Translations under genes and position numbers: made by a program | Assembly (NCBI GenBank): GCA_023135745.1 | Contig: JAGLSM010000163.1 | Location: 1-5,237 of the forward strand | Direction of reading: 5' to 3' | Origin: Spirochaetota bacterium | GTDB lineage: Bacteria; Spirochaetota; JAGLSM01 | DNA: 5,237 bases | Shown here: one piece after another, positions 5,194 through 5,237 of the stretch | How positions within the stretch are numbered: the stretch's first letter is position 1 | How the letters are laid out: each line of letters starts with the position of its first letter | Notes under the pieces: generated by a model | What the model saw: only the letters and a program-made list of their open reading frames with translations | Databases searched by the model: none | What the model was told of the DNA's origin: nothing

Positions 5194-5237
5194 CTATAGG
5201 ATTTTTGTTTCTCACAAAGAAAGTTTTAGTTTAGTCA

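Overview
The window is AT-rich (clearly below 50% GC) and holds four intact protein genes, one frameshifted gene and several inverted or direct repeats. Three things suggest a Gram-negative-type bacterium, most likely a spirochaete (Spirochaetota): a membrane-anchored FecR-domain protein with a PEGA-like tail, a secreted protein resembling the family I remember as DUF6935, and a sugar-binding lipoprotein of the AglE type. The assignment rests on gene content only; there is no rRNA or phylogenetic marker here.

Left part, + strand: two tandem copies of a 24-bp repeat (1-48) lie just before a FecR-domain gene (67-1404). A 67-nt gap with a perfect 9-bp-arm inverted repeat separates it from a secreted-protein gene (1472-2062). 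A terminator-like stem-loop with a T-run (2101-2131) follows. These two genes probably form one envelope-protein transcription unit.

Middle, + strand: a gene for a solute-binding lipoprotein (2257-3504) stands alone, with no permease or ATPase gene beside it. It ends convergently against the next gene. A perfect 10-bp-arm stem-loop (3532-3562) lies between them and includes the neighbour's stop codon.

Right part, - strand: a zinc-free medium-chain dehydrogenase/reductase gene of the quinone-oxidoreductase type (best start 4524, end 3553) has a recognisable extended -10 promoter. Upstream is an ORF6N-domain gene (5004-4584), a phage- and mobile-element-associated DNA-binding family. It keeps a good ribosome binding site and start codon but carries a one-base frameshift after codon 13 and looks cut short at the C-terminus. 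Its coding region contains a 31-bp perfect palindrome. The last ~230 bases hold no convincing gene, only a start-less open stretch on the - strand.

I do not see a clear new multi-gene system. The most interesting items are the decayed ORF6N gene with its palindrome, the extraordinarily basic FecR-PEGA protein, and its pairing with the secreted protein downstream.
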